Below, piece after piece: positions 26,234 through 36,600 of a stretch of 64,000 nucleotides of DNA. The notes under the pieces are model-generated. The model was not told where the DNA came from. It searched no databases and worked only from the letters and a program-made list of their open reading frames with translations. A program made the position numbers and the translations under genes. This DNA is from Chachezhania sediminis. GTDB taxonomy: Bacteria > Pseudomonadota > Alphaproteobacteria > Rhodobacterales > Rhodobacteraceae. How positions within the stretch are numbered: position 1 is the first letter of the stretch; every line of letters starts with the position of its first letter. The stretch covers positions 62,001-126,000 of the forward strand of contig NZ_VOPH01000006.1 of the NCBI RefSeq assembly GCF_009765275.1, given 5' to 3'.

Positions 26234-27142
26234 CTAGAAAAGAAGATTGATGTTTCCGGCCGGTGCCCGCGCCTTGAGGAATTCCATCGATGCAGCGCTG
26301 ATGGTCTCGACCTGAGCCTTTTGCGGACCATCCAGATAGGACATCGTGAAGCGCAGCTCAGGCAGCGCCATCGTGATGTCGAGCACCACCAGATCGCCGC
26401 GCGCCAGTTCGTCCTCGACCGCGGCCAGCGGCACGTGGCCGATGCCCAGCCCTTTGCGCGTCAGCAGGATAACGCTGTTCAGCGCACTGATCGGATTGAG
26501 CTTCGCCGAAACGTTGTGCTGTTTCATCAGCCGTCTGAGGCTCTCGTAGGGACGGGTGACCTTCTCGGATGTCAGCAGGTTCATGCCGGCAAGATCCCCG
26601 GGCCCAAGGCGCCGTCCGTGCAGCGCAAGCGCCGGGGCTGCGACAAGGGCCATGGGACAGTCGCAAAAATCGATATTGGTGGCGTCGGCGTGCAGGATCG
26701 GCGCCAGCGTGAACGCCGCGTCTATCGTTTGGCTCAGCAGGTCTTCCTGCAGCAGTGGCGAGGCGCGCACGATCAATTCGATGCCAAGCCGAGGATGGCT
26801 GCGTTCTAACGTCATCAGGAAGTCGGCCAGCCAGATCGAAATCATCGGGTCGACGACGCCGATGCGGATCGTCCCGGACAGCTCCTCGTGACACTGGAGA
26901 TCGTGCAGCGCGGCGCGTTGCAGCTCCAACATCCTTTCGGCATAGTCGAGAAAAGCCCGTCCCTGCGGGGTCAGTGCAACACGATAACCGCTGCGATTAA
27001 AAAGCTTGGTCTGAAGCCGGTCCTCCAGCGCCAAGATTCGGGCCGAGATCGTGGGTTGGCTTGCATTCAGCCGTTCGGCCGCCGCCTGATAGGTCCCGAG
27101 CTTGGCGACCATATAGAAGCTGTGTATCTGCGAGAACCTCAT
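26234..27142 (-). CDS. LysR-family transcriptional regulator
   Basis: Regulator of 302 residues with helix-turn-helix AAAERLNASQPTISARILALE and a LysR ligand-binding domain. ATG 27142 has GGAG eight bases upstream; a GTG at 27154 is less likely. Upstream on the same strand are remnants of an amino-acid ABC transporter, which may once have been its target, so the regulator could be orphaned. Downstream is IS3 debris. Confidence 0.9.
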   Translation of the reverse strand: MRFSQIHSFYMVAKLGTYQAAAERLNASQPTISARILALEDRLQTKLFNRSGYRVALTPQGRAFLDYAERMLELQRAALHDLQCHEELSGTIRIGVVDPMISIWLADFLMTLERSHPRLGIELIVRASPLLQEDLLSQTIDAAFTLAPILHADATNIDFCDCPMALVAAPALALHGRRLGPGDLAGMNLLTSEKVTRPYESLRRLMKQHNVSAKLNPISALNSVILLTRKGLGIGHVPLAAVEDELARGDLVVLDITMALPELRFTMSYLDGPQKAQVETISAASMEFLKARAPAGNINLLF

Positions 27143-27249
27143 CGCCTTCTCCACCCCATGCCTGTCCCCGCCGGGGGGACGCCTTCGTTTTTATGCATCG
27201 GCTCACCGCACCCCCTGACGCCTCGGCCAGAACGGCCGCGGGCGGGGTT

Positions 27250-27309
27250 GTCCAGTTCGGAATAATTCTTGTGCATGCCCTGAAGCGACAGGATGGGTTG
27301 CGCCGTCAT
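27250..27309 (-). pseudogene. N-terminal stub of an amino-acid ABC transporter ATPase
   Basis: From ATG 27309 the minus strand reads MTAQPILSLQGMHKNYSEL, which is the standard start of a polar amino-acid ABC ATPase, then changes abruptly into unrelated sequence just before the Walker A region would follow. The preceding codons (WRQSDRRNPEAV) overlapping the start look like the C-terminus of a permease. Confidence 0.55.
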
Positions 27310-27384
27310 GACGGCCTCCGGGTTGCGGCGATCCGACTGACGCCAGATACGGCCCCATTCCGCATCTGCCCGCGTGTCATGGGA

Positions 27385-27708
27385 TCACTGATCGCATTGT
27401 GGAAGCTGATATTCCGCCGTCCGGTCGACACCGGCGCGGAAATTTTTGCCCGAGGCGATGGGGCCCGACCATTCCATCAGGGCGGGGGCCAAAGTCAGGC
27501 TGATCCTCTCGGTGGCGATTTGCATGACCTTGCTGTCGTAGCCGATCAGCCTGCCGTCCTGCCAGTTGGAGCCGGGCATGTCGCCGGTGAATGCCACGGT
27601 CAGCGTGCGGTTCGCGACAAACTTGGACGCCGCAGCATCGTCCCCGACCGCGACCAAGGCAAGCCCCGGGGCGCGACAGGCGCAAGAGAGATTCTGGGGA
27701 AGCACCAT
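27385..27708 (-). pseudogene. Truncated amino-acid-binding periplasmic protein
   Basis: Frame of 107 residues on the minus strand. It contains LTVAFTGDMPGSN and GRLIGYDSKVMQIATERISL, typical of the first lobe of SBP_bac_3 binding proteins, then stops after a change of sequence near GPIASGKNFR. Normal members have about 260 residues. With the ATPase stub 76 bases further on, it shows that a whole transporter operon was deleted internally. Confidence 0.6.
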
Positions 27709-27789
27709 GCGGAGAAGGGCCTAGCTGTCGTGTGGAAAAACCGCGTCTTGATTGTGTTAGCATCTGCAGAAAAAGCGTGGCACGTATTT

Positions 27790-27819
27790 CAGAATTCGGC
27801 CAATATCGGCAGAATTCGG
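27790..27819 (+). promoter_or_regulatory. Direct repeat CAGAATTCGG x2 upstream of glxA-like gene
   Basis: Two identical ten-base copies start exactly 20 bases apart, 20-50 bases before the start codon of the GlxA-type regulator. AraC-family proteins bind direct repeats on one face of the helix, so this may be an autoregulatory site. Inferred from position and spacing. Confidence 0.5.
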
Positions 27820-27838
27820 ACAAGACCGGTTTATCTTC

Positions 27839-28918
27839 ATGCCACAGTCGCAAAAGCTGGAGCCAGGGTCGGGCGACAGCGACCATGTCGGACCGCTCGA
27901 CCAGATCTGGGAGCGGCGCCTGAAGACGAAGCGCCCCGGCCGACCGTCGCTGTCGGTCGGGATTCTTGTCTGCCCGAGCTTTTCGCTGATGTCGCTGACC
28001 GGGATCGTCGAAAGCCTGCGCCATGCCGGTGATTTCGGCGATCAGTCCCGGCAGATCGACTGTCAGTGGGAAATCCTCGGGACCGCGAAATCGTCAGTCC
28101 GTTCGAGTTGCGGCATCGCGATCGCCACGACGCGGGACTATGTCAATCCGAACGACCTCGACTATCTCTTCGTTGTCGGCGGTCTACTGGAGCAGGCGGA
28201 ATACCTTCCTGCCGCGCACCGGCGCTATCTGCAGGCCGCAAAGGCGGTGGACGTCACCATCGTTGGCGTCTGCACCGGCATCTTCCTGTTGGCCGAGGAG
28301 AGGCTGCTGGCGGGCAAGACGGTGTGCGTCCACCCCTATCACTTGCAGGACTTCGCACTGGCCTTTCCTGGCCACAAATGCACCACCCGCAATGATTACG
28401 TGGTTGACGGCAGGATCATCACGGTCCCCGGCGGCATATCTATCCTTAGCCTGATGGCGGCCATCATAAAAGCGCACCTTGGGCCGGATCGGGCCTCCAA
28501 GGCGGTGCACCAATTGTCGGTGACCGGGAAACGGTCGCTCAGCGAGTTCGAACGCACAGGTCTGATGCGTCAGGTCAGCGTCTCCGATCCGCGGATTCAG
28601 AAAGCCCTGGTTCTGATCGAGAACGATGTAAAGGGGCGGTTGTCGATCCCTGATCTCGCGGCCCAACTGGGGCTGAGCCCGCGCCATTTTTCGCGCCGCT
28701 TCGCCGAGCAGGTGGGACATTCGCCGAAGGCGTACATCCAGCAGACGCGGCTGCGCTACGCCATGTGGATGCTCAGCAATTCCAGCAACTCGATCACTTC
28801 GATTGCCTATGCGGCCGGATTTTCCAGCAGCTCGCATTTCTGCTCGGCCTTCCGCGAGCGGTTCGGCATTTCCCCGGGCTCTGTCCGCGCCCGGCATGAC
28901 ATCGGGGAAGAACAGTAA
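27839..28918 (+). CDS. GlxA-family transcriptional regulator (DJ-1/PfpI-like plus AraC HTH)
   Basis: Regulator of 359 residues. The N-terminal part (about 40-210) is a DJ-1/PfpI glutamine-amidotransferase-like domain with the nucleophile-elbow cysteine in VGVCTGIFLLAEERLL. The C-terminal 100 residues are an AraC-type double helix-turn-helix (LSIPDLAAQLGLSPRHFSRR, SITSIAYAAGFSSSSHF). Such proteins control catabolism of glycine betaine, carnitine, arginine or similar nitrogen compounds, which would suit the BKACE gene and the amino-acid transporter remnant nearby. ATG 27839 is the first start; no strong ribosome binding site is visible. A direct repeat lies upstream. Confidence 0.9.
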   Translation: MPQSQKLEPGSGDSDHVGPLDQIWERRLKTKRPGRPSLSVGILVCPSFSLMSLTGIVESLRHAGDFGDQSRQIDCQWEILGTAKSSVRSSCGIAIATTRDYVNPNDLDYLFVVGGLLEQAEYLPAAHRRYLQAAKAVDVTIVGVCTGIFLLAEERLLAGKTVCVHPYHLQDFALAFPGHKCTTRNDYVVDGRIITVPGGISILSLMAAIIKAHLGPDRASKAVHQLSVTGKRSLSEFERTGLMRQVSVSDPRIQKALVLIENDVKGRLSIPDLAAQLGLSPRHFSRRFAEQVGHSPKAYIQQTRLRYAMWMLSNSSNSITSIAYAAGFSSSSHFCSAFRERFGISPGSVRARHDIGEEQ

Positions 28919-29129
28919 TGTCGCTGGTTCAACAAGGAACGCGGATCACCGATCGATGGCGGGACAGTTAGGCGCGGTTCCGCGGCCGGCAATCGGTGCA
29001 CGGAATGGCGAACGGCATTCGGCTCCAGACTTGGGTAATGGGTCTCTCTGAGTCACGAGATTCCGGCTACGCGACTTGACGCCTCCGACAGGCTGGTCCT
29101 GCCCGGTCGATCTGCCCGGCGTCTTGCGG

Positions 29130-30115
29130 CTCTTTCGGGAGCCCTTCCATTGCGCCGAAGAGGCCGAGTTGCTCTGGCGCTGATCTTCAGATGCCGTGGA
29201 CGGTGCGGTTTCCGACGGGGGCGGTGTGCTTCTGGATGCGTGCGAGCAGGTCGGGGGCCGTGCGGAAGGGGGCTTGCCGGATGGCCCGTGGCTTCAGGCG
29301 CATGCCCATGACACAGTACAGGACCTGCGCAGGAAAGCAGATCTGGGGATGGGCACCAAGGGGTCAGCCAGCCGGTGATGAACGGGCCAATCTCGCTGTT
29401 TCTTTTGAGAACGTGGGACCTGAGCTCAATATTGACAAGGCTTTTGAAGCCAGCGGCCACCACGGCAGGGTGTAGATCAGCGGCATTTGTCAGCAGGGCG
29501 AGCGTGCCATCCAAGGACTCGGCCCAGGCAACGGCGTCTTCATCGACACCCTGGGTGTTCAGTCCCGGCATTTGACGGATCGGATCGAAGATGCGGGTCG
29601 ACACGGCTGCGGCGACGGCGTGCGAGAGCTGGTTACAGGCGCCGTGGTCGGAGGCCCTGCACCTGCGGCCAGTCTGGCCGCCTTCCCGTCGGTCGAGGTT
29701 CGCCGCCATGTTTTCCGCCTTCTCCCCGCGTTCAAGGATGCGGTCGCGGCACCTTTCACGCTGCAATCCGGCACGGAGGGGATCGAGGGCGACGATCAGT
29801 CGTTGCGCGGCGAAGCCGGCCTCTGCCTTGGCCTCGCCATGGATGCGCACCGTGGTCGGGTCGTCGAAGACGAGGGCGAGGTGGACCAACGGCCGGACGG
29901 GGGGCAAGCGCCCCTCCTCGACAGCCCCGGTATGGTCCATGAACTTATCCGTGGCGCGGCGCAGATGCTGTTGGGTTGCGGTTTCCGGCCTGGGGAGATG
30001 GCGACCGTCTCCGGCCAGCTCAGGCGGTCCAGCTAGCTGACCCTGACACAGAGCCAGTTGAACACCATCGCCCGGATCAACGCATCGGCATCGATCTCCT
30101 GCCATTCGGATCGAA
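29130..30115 (-). mobile_element. Degenerate IS1634-family transposase
   Basis: Read on the minus strand, fragments follow the IS1634 order: DADALIRAMVFNWLC, RRATDKFMDHTGAVEE, LVFDDPTTVRIHGE, LDGTLALLTNAADLHPAVV, GFKSLVNIELRSHVLKRNSE, and at the end MGMRLKPRAIRQAP and APEQLGLFGAMEGLPK. Several frameshifts and an internal deletion between the TTVRIHGE segment and the tail make it inactive. The 28919-29129 stretch before it has no recognised gene. Confidence 0.65.
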
Positions 30116-30640
30116 GCGCGCGGCTGACAACGAGGACCGCCATGACGCTCATCATGATAGGAAATTGCATCGGTTTTAGACCAATCATCAGAAAATTTTC
30201 CGATTTGCTTTGCATTCGGCCGCCACGCACCATGCCGTTACTCCACCACTGACCCGATTGCCGCATGACACCCAGAACTTTTTCGACGCGCCTGCTTGCA
30301 GAGGAGGCCGCTTGCCTTCCTGTGCCCGGATGGCGCCGCAGGTCCTGTTGCAGACAGAGCGCTGCATTCCCGACTTCGCGGGATATGCCGCCGAAGGCAG
30401 GGACAACGAAGTGTCCGCCGCCGTCCGAAGTGTGGCCGTCGCGTTCCGGCGAAAACAAGTGATGGAACAGCCGAGTCAGGCGACGTTCGTGCCGAAAGAC
30501 AGGCGGCCTAGAGAATGTTGGCGAGTGAAATCGGACAAGGCTGGCCTGAGAAGGCGGACCTCGCGAAGGGGGACGCTCGTCAGAAGCGGTGCAAGTGAAT
30601 CTGACAGCACATTACAAAATTCAGCGAAAGCGGCAGAGCA
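30116..30640. other. Region upstream of the autotransporter, no recognised gene
   Basis: About 525 bases between the IS1634 remnant and the autotransporter. Short frames on both strands are not family-like. It should hold the autotransporter promoter, but I see no convincing -35/-10 pair or operator. Confidence 0.35.
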
Positions 30641-33600
30641 TTGATCAAGGAACTCAAGGTACTTCTCGTGACCGGTTCAGAGCGTCCTTGCGCTGCGAGC
30701 CGAGCACTTTTCCGGGACAATGGCGAGCCGGCCACGCCGCGTTTGTTGAAATTGTCAGTATCGGTTGTTGCCTTGATCGCTGCGGCGCCCGCCCTCTTGG
30801 GCAGTCCCGCTGCGGCGCAGGTTGTCGACATGGTTCAGTATTTTGAAGGCCCGACGGGTCAGACAAATGAGAACCAAGACAATATCACGATGGATGTTTC
30901 CGCCAACGGCGTGAACACATTTTCTATTTCCGAAACGGTCGACAGTAGCGACACGGATTGGATCGGGGCCTTTACGCTGACCCAGGCGCAGATCGGGACG
31001 GACAATTCGGACGATCTGCCATATTCCAGCAACGGCACGTCAACATTTACGGTGGATGGCACGATAACCAACGCGATAACGAATGGTTATAGCGATTCAA
31101 TCACCAGTTCGAACGAGTACATTTCGAGTGTCTTTGCCCTGCATTCCGCCGGGCAGCAGGCCAACGAAACCTACGGCTACGAAAAGAAGACGACGAATTA
31201 CGATCCCTATCCCGGCGCGAATGCCCCGGACGTCACGTTGACAGTCGAGGCGGGCGATGACAGCCCGCTTCTGGACTATTCCCCTGTATTGGTGGGCAAA
31301 GCTTCCGTCCAGGTCACGATTGGCGAGTACAATGACGGCGACAGCATTACCTACGCCTATGGCGGCAATGGCGCGCTGAGCGCAGTTTCCATCGGGGCGC
31401 CGGGGTCCGTCCAGAAGGCAAAGGATTCGACGAACCAGGCCGAATACTATGGCGGCAACGGCGGCGATGTCACCCTGTCGAACGAGGTCGACATCACGGT
31501 CGAGGGATATGCTGGCGACGCCACCGTGGGGAGCGACGACGCGCTTTTGGCGCTGTTTGGCGATAAGGCCTATATTGGCGCAATCACGGCCTATTCCCTG
31601 GGAGGTCAGGGCCAGTACGAGGGCGGCGTCGGTGACGATTACGCAGGGCCGGGCGGACCCGGCGGGGACGTCTCGGTCACACAAAGCGGCGATGTCGACA
31701 TGCATGGAATTTCCAATCCGGATGGATCGAATTTCATGCCGTCGATCGGGCTTTGGGCGATTTCGAGCGGCGGCCCCGGGGTGACCTTCGAAGGGAACGG
31801 CGTAGGAAACGGCGGCGACGCGGGCGACATAACCGTGTCCTGGACCGGCGGGCTGACCACCGGCGATGATGTGGTTAATACCACCGGCATCGTCGCGGGG
31901 TCCGTGGGGGGGAGTGCCGATCTCGAATCCTCGAACCCGGCCGCTCCCGGAAATGGTGGGGATGTCACAGTCGACATATCGAACGACTGGAACCTCGCGG
32001 TGGGCAGCGACGGGTACGGTGCCATTGGCGTTTTTGCCTTTAGCGCCGGCGGTCAGCAATCGCAGAGCAACGATGCGAGTGGCTATGCAGGCGATGTGTC
32101 GATTTCGGCCGATTCCGATACAAACATGTCGATCACGGGGAACAATCTGGGGTTTGGCCTTCTCGGACTCAGCACCGGCGATATCGCCAACTTTCTTTCG
32201 GATGAATCCGGCACGGGTGTCGGCAATGCCGGCGAAGTATCGATCGAGAATGACGGGTCAATTTCCGTTTCCGCCCAGTCCACCGGCGCCGCCTTCGGTA
32301 TCGTCGCTCTCTCCGCAGGCGGCTACTCTCAGATCGATACGTTTTCCGAAGCGCCGTCAGGCGGCTCTGTTCTCGGTTTCTCGGGGGACGGTAACTCGAA
32401 CCTAGGCAGCAACGGGGTTTCCGGCCAGGCCGTCTCGGTCACCAATACCGGGACGGTCACGGTCAGCGGCCCGACCTCGAGCGCCATTATGGCCATGTCG
32501 GTCGGCGGAAGCGGCGGGCTCGCGCTCTATCTGGCAGATGCTGCAGAAGGCATCACCGATGGCGGGTTCATGAATCTCGGCTCGCAGGCCAGTTCCGGCT
32601 TCGCTGGCGGGGGCGACGGCGGTCCGGTGAGAGTCGACAACACCGGCACGGTCGTCTCGGGATCGTCCGACTGGGTCGATGACGAGACCGACCAGTACAA
32701 CAACGCCATGTCCTTCGGCATCGTGGCGCAGTCCATTGGCGGCGGTGGCGGCGCCGGCACATCCGGCCGAAACATCGGCGGCAGCGATGTCGGAGGCCAG
32801 GGGGGCGGTTATGGCAGCAGTGTCAGCGTGACCCATGGGACGGGGTCGGTCACGACCTATGCCGCGGCCTCCTCGGCGATCATCGCACAGTCCATCGGCG
32901 GTGGCGGCGGGGCCGGCGGAAACCGCAGCGGCATCGGCGGGGCGACAGGTGGGTCGGGCGGCAATGGCGGCGACGGCGGCAAGGTCACCGTCGACATCAA
33001 CAGCGGCGACGGCATCTATACTGTCGGCGATTTTTCGTTCGGCGTGGTGGCCCAGTCCATCGGCGGCGGCGGCGGGGCCGGCGGCTCTGCCACAGCAGAC
33101 GGGCTGCTGGTGGACCTGTTCTCGATGGCGACGGGCGGGTCGGGCGGCTCCGGCGGGTCCGGGGACAGCGTGACGGTCTCGCTCGATCAGACTTTCGTTT
33201 CGTCGGGCGCGCGTGCGGTCGGCATCGTGGCCCAGTCGATCGGCGGCGGCGGCGGCACCGGGGCCCAGGGCACCGCCCAGGGCGGATTCTTCGGCGGCGT
33301 CAGCTATGCCGTTGGCGGATCGGGCGGCGACGGCGGGAACGGCGGGACGCTCACGGTCACCAATGAGTCGAACGGCGTCATCATGACAGGCTGCGACGCG
33401 CAGGATTCCTTTGAATGCTCCGAGCTCAGCAGCTTTCTTGACGAATTGGACGACGATTCCTCGGTCGAAGATCAGAGCGACACGGTCAGCGACTGGACCC
33501 CGTTCGGAACAATCAACCTCCAGGGCGCCGACGCCATTGGCATCATGGCCCAGTCGATCGGCGGCGGCGGCGGCGATGGCGGCACAGCGACCTCCGGGTC

Positions 33601-36600
33601 CAGCGACGACGATAATGACAGCGACGATAACGATTCCGACATCAGCTTTAGCATCGGTATCGGCGCAACGGCCGGCGCGGGCGGCGCCGCGGGTGTCGGC
33701 GGGACGGTCACCATCGACAATGACGGCGCCATCATAACGGCTGGCGACCAGGCCTATGGCATTCTCGCCCAATCCATCTCGGGCGGCGGGGGCAATGGCG
33801 GCGATGCAACAGCCTCCAGCTTCGCCAGCGGATTGCCGGTCGGCTTCTCGCTGAGCGTCACGCTTGGCGGAGATGGCGGCGCGGGCGATCAGGATGCAGG
33901 CGATGTGACGATCACCAACGGCAGCGGCAGCTTCGACGGGGCGGCCGGTTCCATCGTGACCTTCGGGCAATATTCCACAGCGATCCTTGCTCAATCCATC
34001 GGTGGCGGTGGCGGCACCGGCGGGGCGGGAAGCTCGTCTTCCACCGCCGAAAGCTCTGCCGACGGCGACGACATCTCGATTTCGGTCGGACTGTCGGTTT
34101 CCATCGGTGGCAGCGGCGGAACCGGCAACGACGGCGGCGACGTCTCGGTCAGCAACGAACTGGGCGCGGCGATCCGCACGCTGGGTGCCGGATCGCGTGG
34201 GATCCTGGCGCAATCCATCGGCGGGGGCGGCGGCAGCGCCGGCGCGGCCGATGCCGCCGCCAGCAGCTCTGCGACAGGCGAAGTCAGCGCCACGATCTCG
34301 GCAAGCGCCTCGGTCGGTGGGTCGGGCGGCGCGGGCGGCGACGGCGGCGCGGTCACGGTCGTCAACGACGGGCTCATCTATACCGGTGGCATCCTGACCG
34401 GCAGCGATGGCAGCACTTTGACCACTGGCGGCGACGGGGTCGGCATATTTGCCCAGTCGATCGGCGGCGGCGGCGGCACCGGCGGCTCCTCGACGGCAGA
34501 GACGACGGTCGGCGCCAGCGAGGACGATTCCGACGACGTCAACGCCACCCAGTCCTCGGTCGGCAGCTATTCGGCGAACGTGTCGGTCGGCGGAGCCGGC
34601 GGCGCCTCGGGCGATGGAGGCACGGTCAGCGTGACCAACACGGGTCAGGCGACGACGACCGGCATGCGCGCCCATGCGATCTTTGCCCAGTCGATTGGCG
34701 GCGGCGGCGGGGCCGGCGGTTCCGCCACATCGACGGCCGACAACAACGCCTCCGACGGCAGCGAGGATGACGACAGCGACAACGGCACTGCCTATGCCGC
34801 CAGCATCGCGGTCGGCGGCACAGGCGGCGGCAGCGGCAATGGGGGCGAGATCGACATCACCCAGAGCGGGGCCATCGTGACCTACGGCTATGGGGCGGCC
34901 GGGATCAACGCCCAGTCGATCGGTGGTGGTGGCGGCCAGGGTGCCGATGGGACTGTCAGCAACAACGTGGACATCCAGATCGGTTTGAACGTCAGCAGCA
35001 GCGGCGGTGCCGGCGGCGATGGCGGGACCATCGACATCACCACCCAGACTGCGAATTCTTCGGTTTCGAACCCCGGTTCTGTCGCAACGATGGGCGACGA
35101 TGCAATCGGGATCTTCGCCCAGAGCATCGGCGGCGGCGGCGGGACCGGCGCAGGCGGCTGCACCAACTCGAGCAACTCTGCCGTCGGCGAACTTCTCGAT
35201 GCAGGTGTGAGCTATCTGGAAGACGAAAGCGCCAGCCTCTGCTTTGGCAACACCGAGGTCGACGGCGACTTCTCTGACGGCACCAGCCTGTCCCTGAGTA
35301 TCGGCGGCAGCAGCGGCAACACGGGCGACGGCGGCACCGTGACGATAGATCACCAGACGGCCATCACAACGTTCGGCGACCGGGCCATCGGCATCGTCGC
35401 CCAATCCATCGGCGGCGGTGGCGGTTTCGTCATCAGCGCGAACGACCAGATCGAGTCCTCGACGGTGATAAGCAATACCAGTACCTCTGAAAGCGGCGTT
35501 GGCGGGCTTCTCAGCATGAGTGTCGACGCTGGCGCCACCATCCAGACCTTTGGCGATGGCGCCTGGGGCCTTCTTGCCCAGTCGATTGGCGGCGGCGGTG
35601 GCTTTGCGGGCGACCCGTCGGTCGGACTGCCGACCGCGCTCAGCGGGGCATCGGTGCAGAACGGCACGACCAGTTCGGGGATTGCGAGCAACGCATCGGG
35701 CTTCGACATCTCGGTCTCTGGAAAAATCGAGACCTCCGGCACCGCGGCCCACGCGATCTTTGCCCAGGCTATCGGCGGTGGCGGCGGCTACCTGACGGAT
35801 TCTGACGGGACGCTGACGATCGGCCTCGACCTGCCGGGGGTCAATTTTGAGGATACCTACTACGCGGTCAACGGCGCCTCTTCGATCACCATCGCGGACG
35901 GCGCGTCGGTTCTTGCAAATGGCGCCTCCTCGGTCGGGATCTTCGCCCAGTCAGTCGGTGCGGTCGGCCCCAACCCCGGAACCGATGTCACGATCACCGT
36001 CGACGGCACGGTAAGTGGCGGCACCGGCGGACTTTCCGATGCCAGCGGCGTCGCGGCGGGCATCTATGCGCAAACGGCCAACGGCGGGACGATCACCATC
36101 GGTTCGACGGGGACGCTGACAACGGCCGATGGTGTCGATGGCTATGCCGTCTACACTCCAAGCAGCGATGCATGGACCATCACCAATGCGGGTACACTCA
36201 CCGGCGCCGTGTTCACCGGCGCACCGACCGGGGGCGGTGACTTCAACCTCACGGTAACCAATACAGGCACGTTCAATTTCGGCCAGGAATTCACCAGCAG
36301 CTATCTCATCAATCAGGGCAAGTTCAGTATCGGCGGCGACGGCAACATCTATCAGTCGACGGCGTACGACCAATCGTACTTCGATTTGACGGACAGCAAT
36401 TCCAACTGGCTGGTCGACATCGACGCCACGGCAAGCGACGGCGTCTTGAACGACGTCCTTTGGTTCGGTTCGGATAGCCTCAGTTATTCGACGGCGGCGA
36501 TCGGCGGCACGATCACGCCCAACGTCATCGGTGGCCTGCTGCCACAAGGCTACGGGATCATAAACGCGCCTGACGGGCTGACGCTCCCCGAAGGGTCGGC

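Noticed and set aside
32402-35752. Minus-strand open frame of 1,116 codons
   Set aside because: Exactly opposite the autotransporter repeats; the periodic glycine codons keep the reverse frame open. The product is Ala/Asp/Arg-rich low-complexity sequence.
32725-35794. Regularly spaced DNA repeats suggesting a CRISPR array
   Set aside because: The repeats are in-frame, coding for AQSIGGGGG, with spacers of widely varying length that are themselves coding and similar.
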